From a virus: a stretch of DNA of 35,055 bases. The notes under the pieces were generated by a model. It was not told the DNA's origin and did not search any database. It saw only the letters and a list, made by a program, of their open reading frames with translations. Shown in pieces: positions 13,931-21,964 of the stretch; position 1 is the first letter of the stretch, and every line of letters begins with the position of its first letter. A program made the translations under genes and the position numbers. Location: the IMG/VR virus record IMGVR_UViG_3300029787_000154, positions 1,006 through 36,060 of that record; one strand, given 5' to 3'.

Positions 13931-16900
13931 ATGTTTAGTCCAATGGGCAATAGCAACCCGCAAGACCTTGGCAATGGTGGTGAGATTTCTGGTGATTTAG
14001 TTGTAACTGGAGATTTACAAGTATCTGGTGGTGGTTCACTTAGCTTTGATGAGATAATAGAAGGTACATCGCAAGTAAAAGTAACCAACACATCTGCTTT
14101 TTTAGTGGAGAAAGCTGATGGAACAGATGTATTTATAGTAGATACCACTAATTCTAGGGTGGGTGTGGGTATAACACCAACAGACGGAACTCTTCATGTG
14201 CATACTGCTACTGCTGGAAGTGTAACTGCTTCTTCAATATCAGCTGATTTAATTGTAGAAAATAACGACAATGCTGGTATATCAATATTGACTCCAGATG
14301 ATAAAATGGGAACAATCGGTTTTGGTAGTCCTTCAGATGCTATAGCTGGTATGGTTAGATATGATGAAACCAATAAAACTATGATTCTTGGTACAGTTGA
14401 AGGTACAAGTGCTGGTAATATAAAATTTATTACAGCAAATGAAGTTACTGCATTGGTTATAGATTCAAGTCAAAATGTCTTAATTGGGACTACCAACTCA
14501 TACGGAAGATTTTACGTTCAAAATAATGTAGTAGATCAAACTGGTTTGTTAATAAAACACGCTCCAGCAAGTACATCAACTGCAAGTGTAGGCAACATTT
14601 CAGCAGACAATTCAAATGCTACTGCTACGAATGGAGTGTTAAGAGTACACCATGAAGACCCACCAGCAAATGTAAAAATGATTCAAGTAGATACTACAGC
14701 AAGTAATACAGTTAAGTTTTCTGTGGATGAAGATGGAGATGGTTTTTTTGCTGGATCGCTTGGTATTGGAGTTTCTAATCCCGATACTAAATTAAAAGTT
14801 GAAGAGTCCACTAATGGAGCTGATTGTGCTATTTCTATTAGAGCTTTAAATGATGGTGGTGCTGGTAGAACTGCTACGCTTAAGTTAGACCCCGATGCTC
14901 AAACCTATACATTTGGGGGAACTAATAATCTTATTGCAGATATTTCTAATGAGAGAATAGGTATTGGAGGTACGCCAGATTCTAATACTCCTTTACACAT
15001 TCAAGATGCAACCTATGGAAGAGTAAGAATTGAATCTACTGGTGCTAATTCTTTTGCTATTCTTTATTTAAAAAATGATGCAATAGAATATGCTGTAAGA
15101 ACAAATGGAAGTGATGCATTTGAAGTTCGTGATGATACTGCTGGAGCAGTTCGCTTATCTCTTGATGCCAACTCCAGAATCTCACTTTCTAATAATGATA
15201 GTGGTACTTCTAATACAATTTTTGGATACCAAACTGCTAATCTTATTGGTGCTGGAGATAACTACAATGTTTTTATAGGCCACCAAGTTGCAGATGCAGA
15301 TATGACAGATGCAACTCAAAATGTAGGAATAGGATACCAAGCTCTTACATCTCTTACAGAAGCAGATTCAAATACAGCAGTTGGTTCTGGTTCTTTGTAC
15401 AATGTAACTACAGGAAGTTTTAACGTTGCTATGGGGCATACTGCTGGTGACGCTATCAATACGGGTTCTGCAAATACCGCCATAGGAACAAATGCTCTGA
15501 GTGCTACAGATGACGGAGTAAGCAATACAGCCGTAGGTGCTTACGCAATGGAATTAGGTAATTGTGGTACTTCTAATACCGCTGTAGGTGCTCAATCAAT
15601 GATTGATGTTACAGGAAGTTATAATACTGCTGTGGGTATGCAATCTTTATTTGACATTACTAGTGGAGTAAGTAATGTTGCGATAGGTGCTTTATCTTTA
15701 AAATTTGCTAATGCTGGAGAGTCCAACAATTTGGCTATTGGTGTTGAGGCTATGAGAGATGTTAAAGAAAATGGTAATACGGCAGATAGTAACATAGCTT
15801 TAGGTTCTCTTGCAATGATGGGTGGTACTTTAAGTGGAGACTTTATAGGTAACATAGCTATTGGAGATAGAGCTATGGATGCAACCAATACAAATGCTCA
15901 GACAGGAACGATAGCTCTTGGACACCATTCATTGACAGCATTGACATCGGGAAATGGGAATATATCTATAGGCTATACTTCTTCGGATGCTTTAACAACA
16001 GGCCAATATAATACTGTTTTAGGCTATAATGCTTTAGGTGCAGAAGTTACAAGAGGAACTGCCGTAGCTATTGGTTGGGGGGCATTGCAAGACCAAACTC
16101 ATGCGAGTGATGGTGCAAATAGTGAAAATGTAGGAATTGGATTTTTAGCTGGAGCAGAAAATGTAGAAGGAACTGGCAACACCTCAGTTGGATTTGAAGC
16201 TTTAAAGGGAGCATCTGGGCAAAGCAATTCTAACAATACTGCGATTGGTAAACAAGCCTTATTGAGTGTCACTACAGGTAGTAATAATACTGTAATGGGC
16301 AGATTAACAGCAGATGCACTTACCTCTGGTAACAGTAATGTGGTTATAGGAGATTCGGCATTAGGTACTGCCACAACTGCAACTTTAAATGTAGTAATTG
16401 GTGGCGATTCTATGTCGCTTGTTCCAGCAAGTGTTGCTATTCAAGATGTTGTTGCAATAGGTCATAACGCTTTTAAAGGTGCAAGTGGTACAACTACAGG
16501 AGCAAATGGAGCCGTTGCTGTTGGTAGAGATTCTCTTAAAGCAGTTACTTCTGCACAAAGAATGACTGCTATTGGGTTTGAGGCTTTGGCGTTAGAAGAT
16601 GCTGGTAGCTATCAAACTGCTGTAGGTTATCAAGCATTATCACAAGTAAATAATGATAATGGTCATAATGTAGCATTAGGGCAAAGGGCTGGCTATGCCT
16701 TAACTACAGGATATAGTTGTACTCTTATAGGCTCTGGTGCAGATGCAAGTGGTGATAATGGAATAAATCAAATTGTAATAGGTCAAGGTACAACAGGAGT
16801 AGGAGACAATTCAGTCACACTTGGTAATGATTCTGTAACTGATGTGTATATGGCACAAGATAGTGGCGCTACAGTTCATGCTGGTGGGATGCACATAGAA

Positions 16901-17632
16901 AAACCTAACGCTCAACCAGTATTATTAATAGGAAGAGCAGAGAGCGATTTTAGCCCGGGAATTGTAGATAATGATATACTTGGAGAGTTGCAGTTTGCTG
17001 GACATGAAGGTAGCAATGCACCAAATGTAGTAGCTAAAGTGCTTGGTGTAGCAGATGAAACTTTTGGTTCAACTTCAGGAAGAGGCGAACTGCAATTTCA
17101 AACTGGAGATGAATCTTCAACCACAACTAAAATGACAATAACTTCAAGTGGAGTTGTTGATTTACCTTTTGGGCAGTTAAAATTCCCAGCTAGTCAAAAT
17201 GCAAGTGCAGATGCAAATACTCTGGATGACTACGAAGAAGGCGAAATTGTAACTACAGTAACTTGTGGAACAAGTGGTACTGTTACTCTTCATAATGATT
17301 ACAATACACTTGCTTATACTAAAATTGGAAATCAAGTTACTGTAACTGGTTTAATCTTGGTTTCCTCTGTAAGTAGTCCAGTTGGGTTTTTTCAAGTTGA
17401 ATTACCTTTTGCAACAGGAGATGGAACAGAAATTTCTAAAAGGTTTGCTGGTTCTATATACCCATACGAACACGCTTCAGGTAGTAATATATCTGATTTT
17501 GTTATCTTAGGAATAGAAGGAAGCTTGTTTGTAAGAGTGTACTTAGGAGATAGCAACCTACTGCAGTCAGATAGTGCAAATACTTTGCAAAGCAATACAA
17601 GTATAGTAGTTGGAATTACATATTTTGTTTAA
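13931..17632 (+). CDS. Giant fibre/adhesin with YadA-head-like repeats
   Basis: A 1233-aa protein. Residues about 10-430 are beta-rich with recurrent Arg-Val/Ile-Gly-Ile-Gly segments. About 430-1010 is a long run of degenerate repeats of the form Asn-Thr-Ala-Val/Ile-Gly...Ala-Leu...Gly, the Hep_Hag/YadA-head motif that builds trimeric left-handed beta-rolls. The C-terminus has Asn-Thr-Leu-Asp-Asp-Tyr-Glu-Glu-Gly and Tyr-Thr-Lys-Ile-Gly-Asn-Gln-Val-Thr-Val, a module common in environmental phage structural proteins. It likely forms a trimeric fibre for receptor binding. Its place beside the capsid genes, not at the tail end, also allows a head fibre. I see no intramolecular chaperone domain. 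Confidence 0.75.
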   Translation: MFSPMGNSNPQDLGNGGEISGDLVVTGDLQVSGGGSLSFDEIIEGTSQVKVTNTSAFLVEKADGTDVFIVDTTNSRVGVGITPTDGTLHVHTATAGSVTASSISADLIVENNDNAGISILTPDDKMGTIGFGSPSDAIAGMVRYDETNKTMILGTVEGTSAGNIKFITANEVTALVIDSSQNVLIGTTNSYGRFYVQNNVVDQTGLLIKHAPASTSTASVGNISADNSNATATNGVLRVHHEDPPANVKMIQVDTTASNTVKFSVDEDGDGFFAGSLGIGVSNPDTKLKVEESTNGADCAISIRALNDGGAGRTATLKLDPDAQTYTFGGTNNLIADISNERIGIGGTPDSNTPLHIQDATYGRVRIESTGANSFAILYLKNDAIEYAVRTNGSDAFEVRDDTAGAVRLSLDANSRISLSNNDSGTSNTIFGYQTANLIGAGDNYNVFIGHQVADADMTDATQNVGIGYQALTSLTEADSNTAVGSGSLYNVTTGSFNVAMGHTAGDAINTGSANTAIGTNALSATDDGVSNTAVGAYAMELGNCGTSNTAVGAQSMIDVTGSYNTAVGMQSLFDITSGVSNVAIGALSLKFANAGESNNLAIGVEAMRDVKENGNTADSNIALGSLAMMGGTLSGDFIGNIAIGDRAMDATNTNAQTGTIALGHHSLTALTSGNGNISIGYTSSDALTTGQYNTVLGYNALGAEVTRGTAVAIGWGALQDQTHASDGANSENVGIGFLAGAENVEGTGNTSVGFEALKGASGQSNSNNTAIGKQALLSVTTGSNNTVMGRLTADALTSGNSNVVIGDSALGTATTATLNVVIGGDSMSLVPASVAIQDVVAIGHNAFKGASGTTTGANGAVAVGRDSLKAVTSAQRMTAIGFEALALEDAGSYQTAVGYQALSQVNNDNGHNVALGQRAGYALTTGYSCTLIGSGADASGDNGINQIVIGQGTTGVGDNSVTLGNDSVTDVYMAQDSGATVHAGGMHIEKPNAQPVLLIGRAESDFSPGIVDNDILGELQFAGHEGSNAPNVVAKVLGVADETFGSTSGRGELQFQTGDESSTTTKMTITSSGVVDLPFGQLKFPASQNASADANTLDDYEEGEIVTTVTCGTSGTVTLHNDYNTLAYTKIGNQVTVTGLILVSSVSSPVGFFQVELPFATGDGTEISKRFAGSIYPYEHASGSNISDFVILGIEGSLFVRVYLGDSNLLQSDSANTLQSNTSIVVGITYFV

Positions 17633-17658
17633 TTGGATAATTAAAAAGGAAAGATAAT

Positions 17659-17904
17659 ATGGCTTTATCAAAAGTAGAAAAAGATGATTATGAAATTCGT
17701 ACTAAGTACAAACATATACAAATTCGTACTAAAGTTTCTATAATGGAAGATGGTAAACAAATTTCATATAAATATGTTAGAAGAGTATTAAGTCCAGATA
17801 TGGATGTATCTGGAGAGTCAGCAGAAATACAAGCTTTAGCTAATGCTTTGTGGACAGATGAAGTAAAGAAAGCATGGGCAGATAAGCAAAAAGAAACAAT
17901 TTAA
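17659..17904 (+). CDS. Hypothetical protein (81 aa)
   Basis: An 81-aa frame with AAAAGGAAAG before the ATG. It is charged, with two near-identical Ile-Arg-Thr-Lys segments and predicted strands followed by a C-terminal helix ending Trp-Thr-Asp-Glu-Val-Lys-Lys-Ala-Trp. It stands alone between the fibre gene and the small-gene cluster. It may be an accessory or attachment protein for the fibre, but nothing in the sequence proves it. Confidence 0.6.
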   Translation: MALSKVEKDDYEIRTKYKHIQIRTKVSIMEDGKQISYKYVRRVLSPDMDVSGESAEIQALANALWTDEVKKAWADKQKETI

Positions 17905-17925
17905 TTAACAAACAAGGAGTCTAAC

Positions 17926-18159
17926 ATGGCTAAAAAAGATAAACAAAATGGCCCAGTACTCACAATAAACGATAAAGAGTATGACGTGAATAACGATCTC
18001 AACGATGAGCAAAAACAAATCTATATGCATTTGAAAAATATAGATGACAAGATAAACAATAATGCTTTTGTACAACAACAATTAATGGTGAGTAAAGATG
18101 GATTTGTTCGCATGATGGAAGAAAGTCTTGCAAAAGAAGAGGCTGAAACAAAAGAATGA
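17926..18159 (+). CDS. DUF6447-like small coiled-coil protein (77 aa)
   Basis: A 77-aa protein with AAGGAG before the ATG. Leu-Thr-Ile-Asn-Asp-Lys-Glu-Tyr-Asp-Val opens it, then a long helix with Ile-Asp-Asp-Lys-Ile-Asn-Asn and a Glu/Lys-rich end. This arrangement matches what I recall of DUF6447, small proteins common near fibre genes in marine phages; the match is by eye. Its stop overlaps the next start (ATGA). Confidence 0.6.
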   Translation: MAKKDKQNGPVLTINDKEYDVNNDLNDEQKQIYMHLKNIDDKINNNAFVQQQLMVSKDGFVRMMEESLAKEEAETKE

Positions 18160-18446
18160 TTGTAAGACGATGCGCTCAAGACTATGACGTTGTTATACAT
18201 CTTAACAATAAACCAGGTATGACAAAGACTGTTGCTTTAAGTGATGGCTCTACAGCTACGCTTACATATCCAAATTCTAAAAAATACTTTTTGTTTGTCG
18301 ATGGCGAAATAGTAAAAAGATCAGATTCATTTGAAACGATTGAGACTAAATATGTTAGCGAGGTGGCAAAAAAAACAGAGAATGGTCATGGGCGCATCGA
18401 CATTGTAAAGCATAAACTTGTAGAAAACAAAGTAACGCTGCGATGA
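18156..18446 (+). CDS. Hypothetical protein (96 aa)
   Basis: A 96-aa protein with alternating strands (Asp-Val-Val-Ile-His-Leu, Thr-Ala-Thr-Leu-Thr-Tyr, Lys-Tyr-Phe-Leu-Phe-Val-Asp-Gly) and no membrane segment or motif I recognise. It overlaps both neighbours by four bases, so it is translated as part of the small-gene cluster between fibre and lysis genes. Confidence 0.6.
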   Translation: MIVRRCAQDYDVVIHLNNKPGMTKTVALSDGSTATLTYPNSKKYFLFVDGEIVKRSDSFETIETKYVSEVAKKTENGHGRIDIVKHKLVENKVTLR

Positions 18447-18736
18447 AAAATCCACTAGCAACATTAGTGTCATGGCAATATCGCACAGGACAATTAGATG
18501 GCTGGACTGCATATCACTTAGCAGCTGGTGCTTTCTTAGCAAAAATATTTATGTGGCTAGATTGGTCAAATTTTTGGGTAGTGATGGGAGTCTTTATAAT
18601 TGGCGTACTATGGGAAATTGTTGAGTGGCTAATAGAAGGCGATGAAGAAACATACGGCACAAAGAAAGCTTGGGCATACAATACGATGGCTGATATAGTG
18701 GTAGAAACTGGTATTGCATGGTGGATGGTCCTGTGA
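18443..18736 (+). CDS. Multi-span membrane protein, holin candidate (97 aa)
   Basis: A 97-aa protein with three hydrophobic stretches, at about residues 22-38, 44-63 and 80-97, and an acidic loop (Glu-Gly-Asp-Glu-Glu-Thr) between the last two. Gly-Trp-Thr-Ala-Tyr-His-Leu near the start and Trp-Glu-Ile-Val-Glu-Trp in the second span are distinctive. Small size, membrane nature and a position upstream of the putative endolysin make it a holin candidate, one of several in this cluster. Confidence 0.55.
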   Translation: MKNPLATLVSWQYRTGQLDGWTAYHLAAGAFLAKIFMWLDWSNFWVVMGVFIIGVLWEIVEWLIEGDEETYGTKKAWAYNTMADIVVETGIAWWMVL

Positions 18737-18870
18737 GTCAAGCGCAAGAAGCTAAGATTCAAGAACAGGCATTGCTTATGCTTGCTCGCAATATTGGTAA
18801 AATAAACATGAATACAAAAATTATAAAAAGAATGATAAAGTGCATTTATGGATACGACACAACTGATTGA
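18733..18870 (+). CDS. Small helical peptide (45 aa)
   Basis: A GTG overlapping the preceding stop (GTGA) opens a 45-aa frame. It starts with a Gln/Glu/Ala helix and becomes basic (Lys-Ile-Ile-Lys-Arg-Met-Ile-Lys-Cys). It fills the only gap in this tightly packed cluster and overlaps the next gene by 23 bases. Helical and amphipathic; function unknown. Confidence 0.45.
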   Translation: MSQAQEAKIQEQALLMLARNIGKINMNTKIIKRMIKCIYGYDTTD

Positions 18871-19174
18871 AGCATACGGCGAGTTAGGTGCGCTGGGTTT
18901 ACTTGCAATGTTGCTTTCACTAATGATTAATTCACTTATTAAGAGTCAAAAACATCAAGATGAAGAACTAGAGCAGATACGCGAAGAAATGGCTAGAATG
19001 AAAGAAATAGCAAGCAATACAAGCAACATAGTTATCAAACTTGTTGATAGGTGGAATGCTAGTGATGCTACACGCGATAGAAGGCACGAAAAGATGGTTG
19101 AGGAAATGAATGACTTATCAGATATACTTATGGAAATCAAAGGCAATTTGTCTAGAATAAATGGGAAGCACTAA
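18848..19174 (+). CDS. Membrane-anchored coiled-coil protein (108 aa)
   Basis: A 108-aa protein. One N-terminal membrane segment (about 13-32) is followed by a long charged coiled coil (Gln-Asp-Glu-Glu-Leu-Glu-Gln-Ile-Arg-Glu-Glu-Met). The topology resembles lysis accessory proteins of the spanin or XhlA kind. Its neighbours are a second coiled-coil/membrane protein with reversed topology and a lysozyme-like gene, so a lysis role is plausible. The start has no strong ribosome site. Confidence 0.6.
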   Translation: MDTTQLIEAYGELGALGLLAMLLSLMINSLIKSQKHQDEELEQIREEMARMKEIASNTSNIVIKLVDRWNASDATRDRRHEKMVEEMNDLSDILMEIKGNLSRINGKH

Positions 19175-19389
19175 TGCCAAATGAACAAGATACATACGCA
19201 ATGCTAGTGAAGCTTGATGAGCGTCAAAAAACATTATTTAATATGATGACTCGCGTAGAAAAACATTTAGAAAAATTAAACGGAAAGGTGAGCGAACACG
19301 ACCGCACACTTGCCAAAGTGCAAGTTTATGGCACAATTGCGCTAGTGACTTTTCCAGTAATTGTAAACGTAATAATGGAGATAATGTAA
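19174..19389 (+). CDS. XhlA-like coiled coil with C-terminal membrane anchor (71 aa)
   Basis: A 71-aa protein: a heptad-rich helix (about 10-47, Leu-Asp-Glu-Arg-Gln-Lys-Thr-Leu...Val-Glu-Lys-His-Leu-Glu-Lys-Leu) and then a C-terminal membrane span. This is the plan of XhlA-type holin partners. It overlaps both neighbours by one base. Together with the preceding protein it could form an antiparallel membrane pair. Confidence 0.62.
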   Translation: MPNEQDTYAMLVKLDERQKTLFNMMTRVEKHLEKLNGKVSEHDRTLAKVQVYGTIALVTFPVIVNVIMEIM

Positions 19390-19640
19390 TGGACATTAAA
19401 GCAATGATGGTTGCAAAAGCAACAGAGTTAGCGGAACAGCAAGCAGATGGTTTAAAAGAAGCATTTTTAGCATATGTAAAGAGCGATGAGTTTGAAACGA
19501 TTATCGCAGAAGGCATGGACAAAGCTATTAACATACCATTTGTTAGAGATGAAAAAGAAGCTCCAATTTTTCGAGATGTAGCTGATTTAATACAAAACTT
19601 ACTTGCAATGATTATTAGTGGCGCAACATTAAAAAAATAA
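19389..19640 (+). CDS. Hypothetical helical protein (83 aa)
   Basis: An 83-aa mostly helical protein with Ala/Glu-rich amphipathic helices and a moderately hydrophobic C-terminal segment (Leu-Leu-Ala-Met-Ile-Ile-Ser-Gly). It is coupled by TAATG to the gene before it. No family recognised; it sits in the lysis cluster. Confidence 0.6.
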   Translation: MDIKAMMVAKATELAEQQADGLKEAFLAYVKSDEFETIIAEGMDKAINIPFVRDEKEAPIFRDVADLIQNLLAMIISGATLKK

Positions 19641-19650
19641 AGGAGTTACT

Positions 19651-19734
19651 ATGCCAAGTAAAAAAGGTTACGGCAAAAAGATGGGCAAGAAAAAGCCAAT
19701 GAAAAAAACAAAAAAGATGAAACGTGGTAGATAA
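19651..19734 (+). CDS. 27-aa Lys/Gly/Met-rich peptide
   Basis: A 27-residue peptide, more than half Lys, beginning Met-Pro-Ser-Lys-Lys-Gly-Tyr-Gly. AAAGGAG precedes the ATG at ideal spacing, strong evidence of translation. Similar tiny basic peptides recur near structural genes in marine phages. It overlaps the start of the endolysin-like gene by 11 bases, so its translation may couple to that gene. Nucleic-acid binding would fit the charge. Confidence 0.7.
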   Translation: MPSKKGYGKKMGKKKPMKKTKKMKRGR

Positions 19735-20206
19735 AAAACAAATGCGTGGCATCATAAATGATGTCTTACAAAAGCTAGGCGAAAAATACGCTGATCCCAA
19801 AGCATTAGACTTAGTGTATAATACAGGCTTAGTGGAGTCTAAGTACGTGTACTTACAGCAAATAAAAGGCCCAGCACGCGGGTTTTTTCAGTGTGAACCA
19901 TGGGTAGCGGTAGACGTATGTACTAACTACTTAAAATATCGCGAATCACTAATGAAAAAAGTAGCAAAAGTTTGCATGTTGGATTGGAATGTATTTATGA
20001 CACCAGACGAAAATCAATGGCGATACATATTAACTACCAATGTAGCAGCACAAATTGTGTTATGCCGTTTACATTATAGACGTGTACCAAAACCATTACC
20101 GCGCACGCTAGAAGAACAAGCACATTACTGGAAAGATTATTTCAATACTGCCAAAGGCAAGGGTACACCAGAGCATTTTATGGAAATCGTAAGCAAGTAT
20201 GGATGA
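19724..20206 (+). CDS. Lysozyme-like endolysin
   Basis: A 160-aa protein (GTG start; an ATG lies six codons in). The region at about 33-55 reads Thr-Gly-Leu-Val-Glu-Ser, then Gln-Ile-Lys-Gly-Pro-Ala-Arg-Gly-Phe-Phe-Gln-Cys-Glu-Pro. This is the Glu-Ser...Gly-Pro-Ala-x-Gly-x-x-Gln pattern of lysozyme/transglycosylase-fold phage proteins, with the Glu as likely catalyst. The C-terminus has Tyr-Trp-Lys-Asp-Tyr-Phe-Asn-Thr and Gly-Lys-Gly-Thr, also typical. It would cut peptidoglycan for lysis or, less likely, act from the virion. No signal peptide, so export would need a holin. Confidence 0.75.
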   Translation: MVDKKQMRGIINDVLQKLGEKYADPKALDLVYNTGLVESKYVYLQQIKGPARGFFQCEPWVAVDVCTNYLKYRESLMKKVAKVCMLDWNVFMTPDENQWRYILTTNVAAQIVLCRLHYRRVPKPLPRTLEEQAHYWKDYFNTAKGKGTPEHFMEIVSKYG

Positions 20207-20387
20207 TTCAGCGCAAATAGATCATTTAATTGACGTAATGAAGCAGCTACAGCAATTAGAAAAAATGCTTGCGGAAAGTGGCGGTGAAGACCTTGTAATG
20301 CTGTCCATGATATTAGCGCTAATTAAAATAACGAAAGTACCCGATGTAACCATTTTGCCCAATAATAGAGGAATGGCACAAGCATGA
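20199..20387 (+). CDS. Small protein with hydrophobic helix (62 aa)
   Basis: A 62-aa frame overlapping the endolysin stop by 8 bases and the connector start by 4. It has an amphipathic helix (Leu-Ile-Asp-Val-Met-Lys-Gln-Leu-Gln-Gln-Leu) and a hydrophobic segment at about residues 30-46. It is coupled on both sides. Function unknown; it may be the last lysis-cluster gene. Confidence 0.6.
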   Translation: MDDSAQIDHLIDVMKQLQQLEKMLAESGGEDLVMLSMILALIKITKVPDVTILPNNRGMAQA

Positions 20388-21361
20388 GTAGATACGAAGC
20401 ATTTTGCAATATAACAACAGATTTGCAAGCGATTGCAGATGTAGACGCATACGACCGTAAACGCGCGTTACCGGGTAATTTCGTGGAGAGTGGTACAAGT
20501 AATTTATATTACTTACATAACGCTGGGTATGTTTCACAACTCTACATGGATGGTGCAGAGCAAACCTACGTTTCCGACACGCCCAACGCTATGAACGAAT
20601 GGACATATCAAGCTGCTAGCGATCGCTTAGATGTATATATTGGTGGCAGTAGTGTTGCGGATATGAATTCTCGCAACTGGGAAGAATCGCAAGATTTTGC
20701 CACATTAAAACAAACCGTAGTAAATGAATCAGCCAGTTTTATTTACAGTTATATCAATAGGCCAGTTTACAAAAGAAACAATGCAGACTTACAGGGCGCA
20801 GCTGCAAGGACCTACGATTTTATCTTAATTCGCATCAATGCTATCCTTGCTGTGGCAGATTTAATTCGCAAATATGATAATGAAAAAGCGGACGAAATAT
20901 ACGCTCAAGCGTTATCGGAAGATGGAAATGGATTATTAGATAAATTAAAACGTAATGAATTTTCATTATGGCACGAAACAACCAATAGAACAGAAGATGG
21001 AATTGTGCAGCTTGTAAGCGCACATGCAAACAGTACTGGCTCTCCTCGTGATATTAAGATGCATGGACCACCATCTGTTGATTATGACGAAGTTAGGCTT
21101 GTAATAAGTCAAGGCGGCAGTTTTACTCCTGGTACTACAAGTCCAGTGCAATACGATGTGTTTGTAAAAAACGATAATGGATTACGCATGGAGAAAGTAG
21201 TAGATGCAGAAACAGTGAATGGCTCCTATCAAGCACTTGCTTATGGCGCAAGGGTTGCTTGGCAATATGGTGTATATACATCTGGTGACGAATACGCCGT
21301 TATTTTTCAATCTAGTGATGTGGCTATTGGTAGTGTGAAATCTGGTCAATTGTATCGATAA
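20384..21361 (+). CDS. Head-tail connector/adaptor-like protein (325 aa)
   Basis: A 325-aa protein. The N-terminal 190 residues are helical, with patterns like head-tail adaptors (Asp-Arg-Lys-Arg-Ala-Leu-Pro; Tyr-Asp-Phe-Ile-Leu-Ile-Arg-Ile-Asn-Ala-Ile-Leu-Ala-Val-Ala-Asp). Residues from about 205 form a beta-rich C-terminal domain not usual in the small gp6/gp15 adaptors, perhaps a fused decoration. It comes directly before the putative tail terminator, the place expected for a connector. No diagnostic motif. Confidence 0.55.
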   Translation: MSRYEAFCNITTDLQAIADVDAYDRKRALPGNFVESGTSNLYYLHNAGYVSQLYMDGAEQTYVSDTPNAMNEWTYQAASDRLDVYIGGSSVADMNSRNWEESQDFATLKQTVVNESASFIYSYINRPVYKRNNADLQGAAARTYDFILIRINAILAVADLIRKYDNEKADEIYAQALSEDGNGLLDKLKRNEFSLWHETTNRTEDGIVQLVSAHANSTGSPRDIKMHGPPSVDYDEVRLVISQGGSFTPGTTSPVQYDVFVKNDNGLRMEKVVDAETVNGSYQALAYGARVAWQYGVYTSGDEYAVIFQSSDVAIGSVKSGQLYR

Positions 21362-21795
21362 TGGCCATTACGTTTACCAATCATTTAAAAACCAATATAC
21401 TAGACCCGCTAGAAGCGCTATTAAAAGCAGAGTTTACACAACCAGTGTCCTATGACATAGATTACGTACAGCGTGGGACCAACTGGTTTAACCTACGTCC
21501 TATTTCAGATACCGTAGAAGAAGAATTAGCTGCAAGTCATACTCGCGCATTTGAAGTGTTAATACAGTACTATCGTATTGTGTCGGGGCAACATCGTAAA
21601 GACACGCATATTGATACAGTGGCAGCTGTTATGGAGCGCGTAAAAAGATTAATTAGAAATAATACTTCCCATAGTACATACTTTTTTAATGGCAGCATTG
21701 AAAATATTAATTATCAGCCAGATACTGGCGATCTGTCGTCCGATGTGCTATTAGTAGAAGCAACATTTTCAGCAAATGTATTTGAGGTTGTTTAA
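21361..21795 (+). CDS. Tail terminator / neck protein (144 aa)
   Basis: A 144-aa alpha/beta protein. Length, fold pattern (N-terminal helix, strand Phe-Asn-Leu-Arg-Pro, strand Ala-Phe-Glu-Val-Leu-Ile-Gln-Tyr-Tyr, helix Val-Met-Glu-Arg-Val-Lys-Arg-Leu, closing strand) and position just before the tail tube gene match gpU-type tail terminators, which cap the tube and join it to the head. Confidence 0.65.
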   Translation: MAITFTNHLKTNILDPLEALLKAEFTQPVSYDIDYVQRGTNWFNLRPISDTVEEELAASHTRAFEVLIQYYRIVSGQHRKDTHIDTVAAVMERVKRLIRNNTSHSTYFFNGSIENINYQPDTGDLSSDVLLVEATFSANVFEVV

Positions 21796-21962
21796 TGAAA
21801 GTTAAAAAGAAAGATAAAGTAGACGCGATACCAAAATATAATAGCCATTCTGGCTTTTCGCGTGAAAACTGGCAAGATTTAAATAGTGGCAAAACTGTGG
21901 AGTTAGATGCTATCCCAGAAATGGGTAAACAGTTTGTCGAAGAAGTAAAAAAAGGTAAGTAA
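21795..21962 (+). CDS. Small protein before the tail tube gene (55 aa)
   Basis: A 55-aa frame starting on TAATG with the preceding stop and ending two bases before the tail tube ATG. It is basic at both ends, with a polar middle (Ser-Gly-Phe-Ser-Arg-Glu-Asn-Trp) and a Pro-Glu-Met-Gly-Lys segment. The seamless fit between two tail genes makes it very likely real. Function unknown. Confidence 0.7.
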   Translation: MKVKKKDKVDAIPKYNSHSGFSRENWQDLNSGKTVELDAIPEMGKQFVEEVKKGK

Positions 21963-21964
21963 TT

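Noticed and set aside
21950-21964. 15-mer identical to the 5' splice junction of intron 2 (11746-11760)
   Set aside because: It covers Lys-Lys-Gly-Lys-stop of a small tail gene and low-complexity A-rich sequence; no intron follows. Probably coincidence, though a cryptic reverse-splicing target cannot be excluded.
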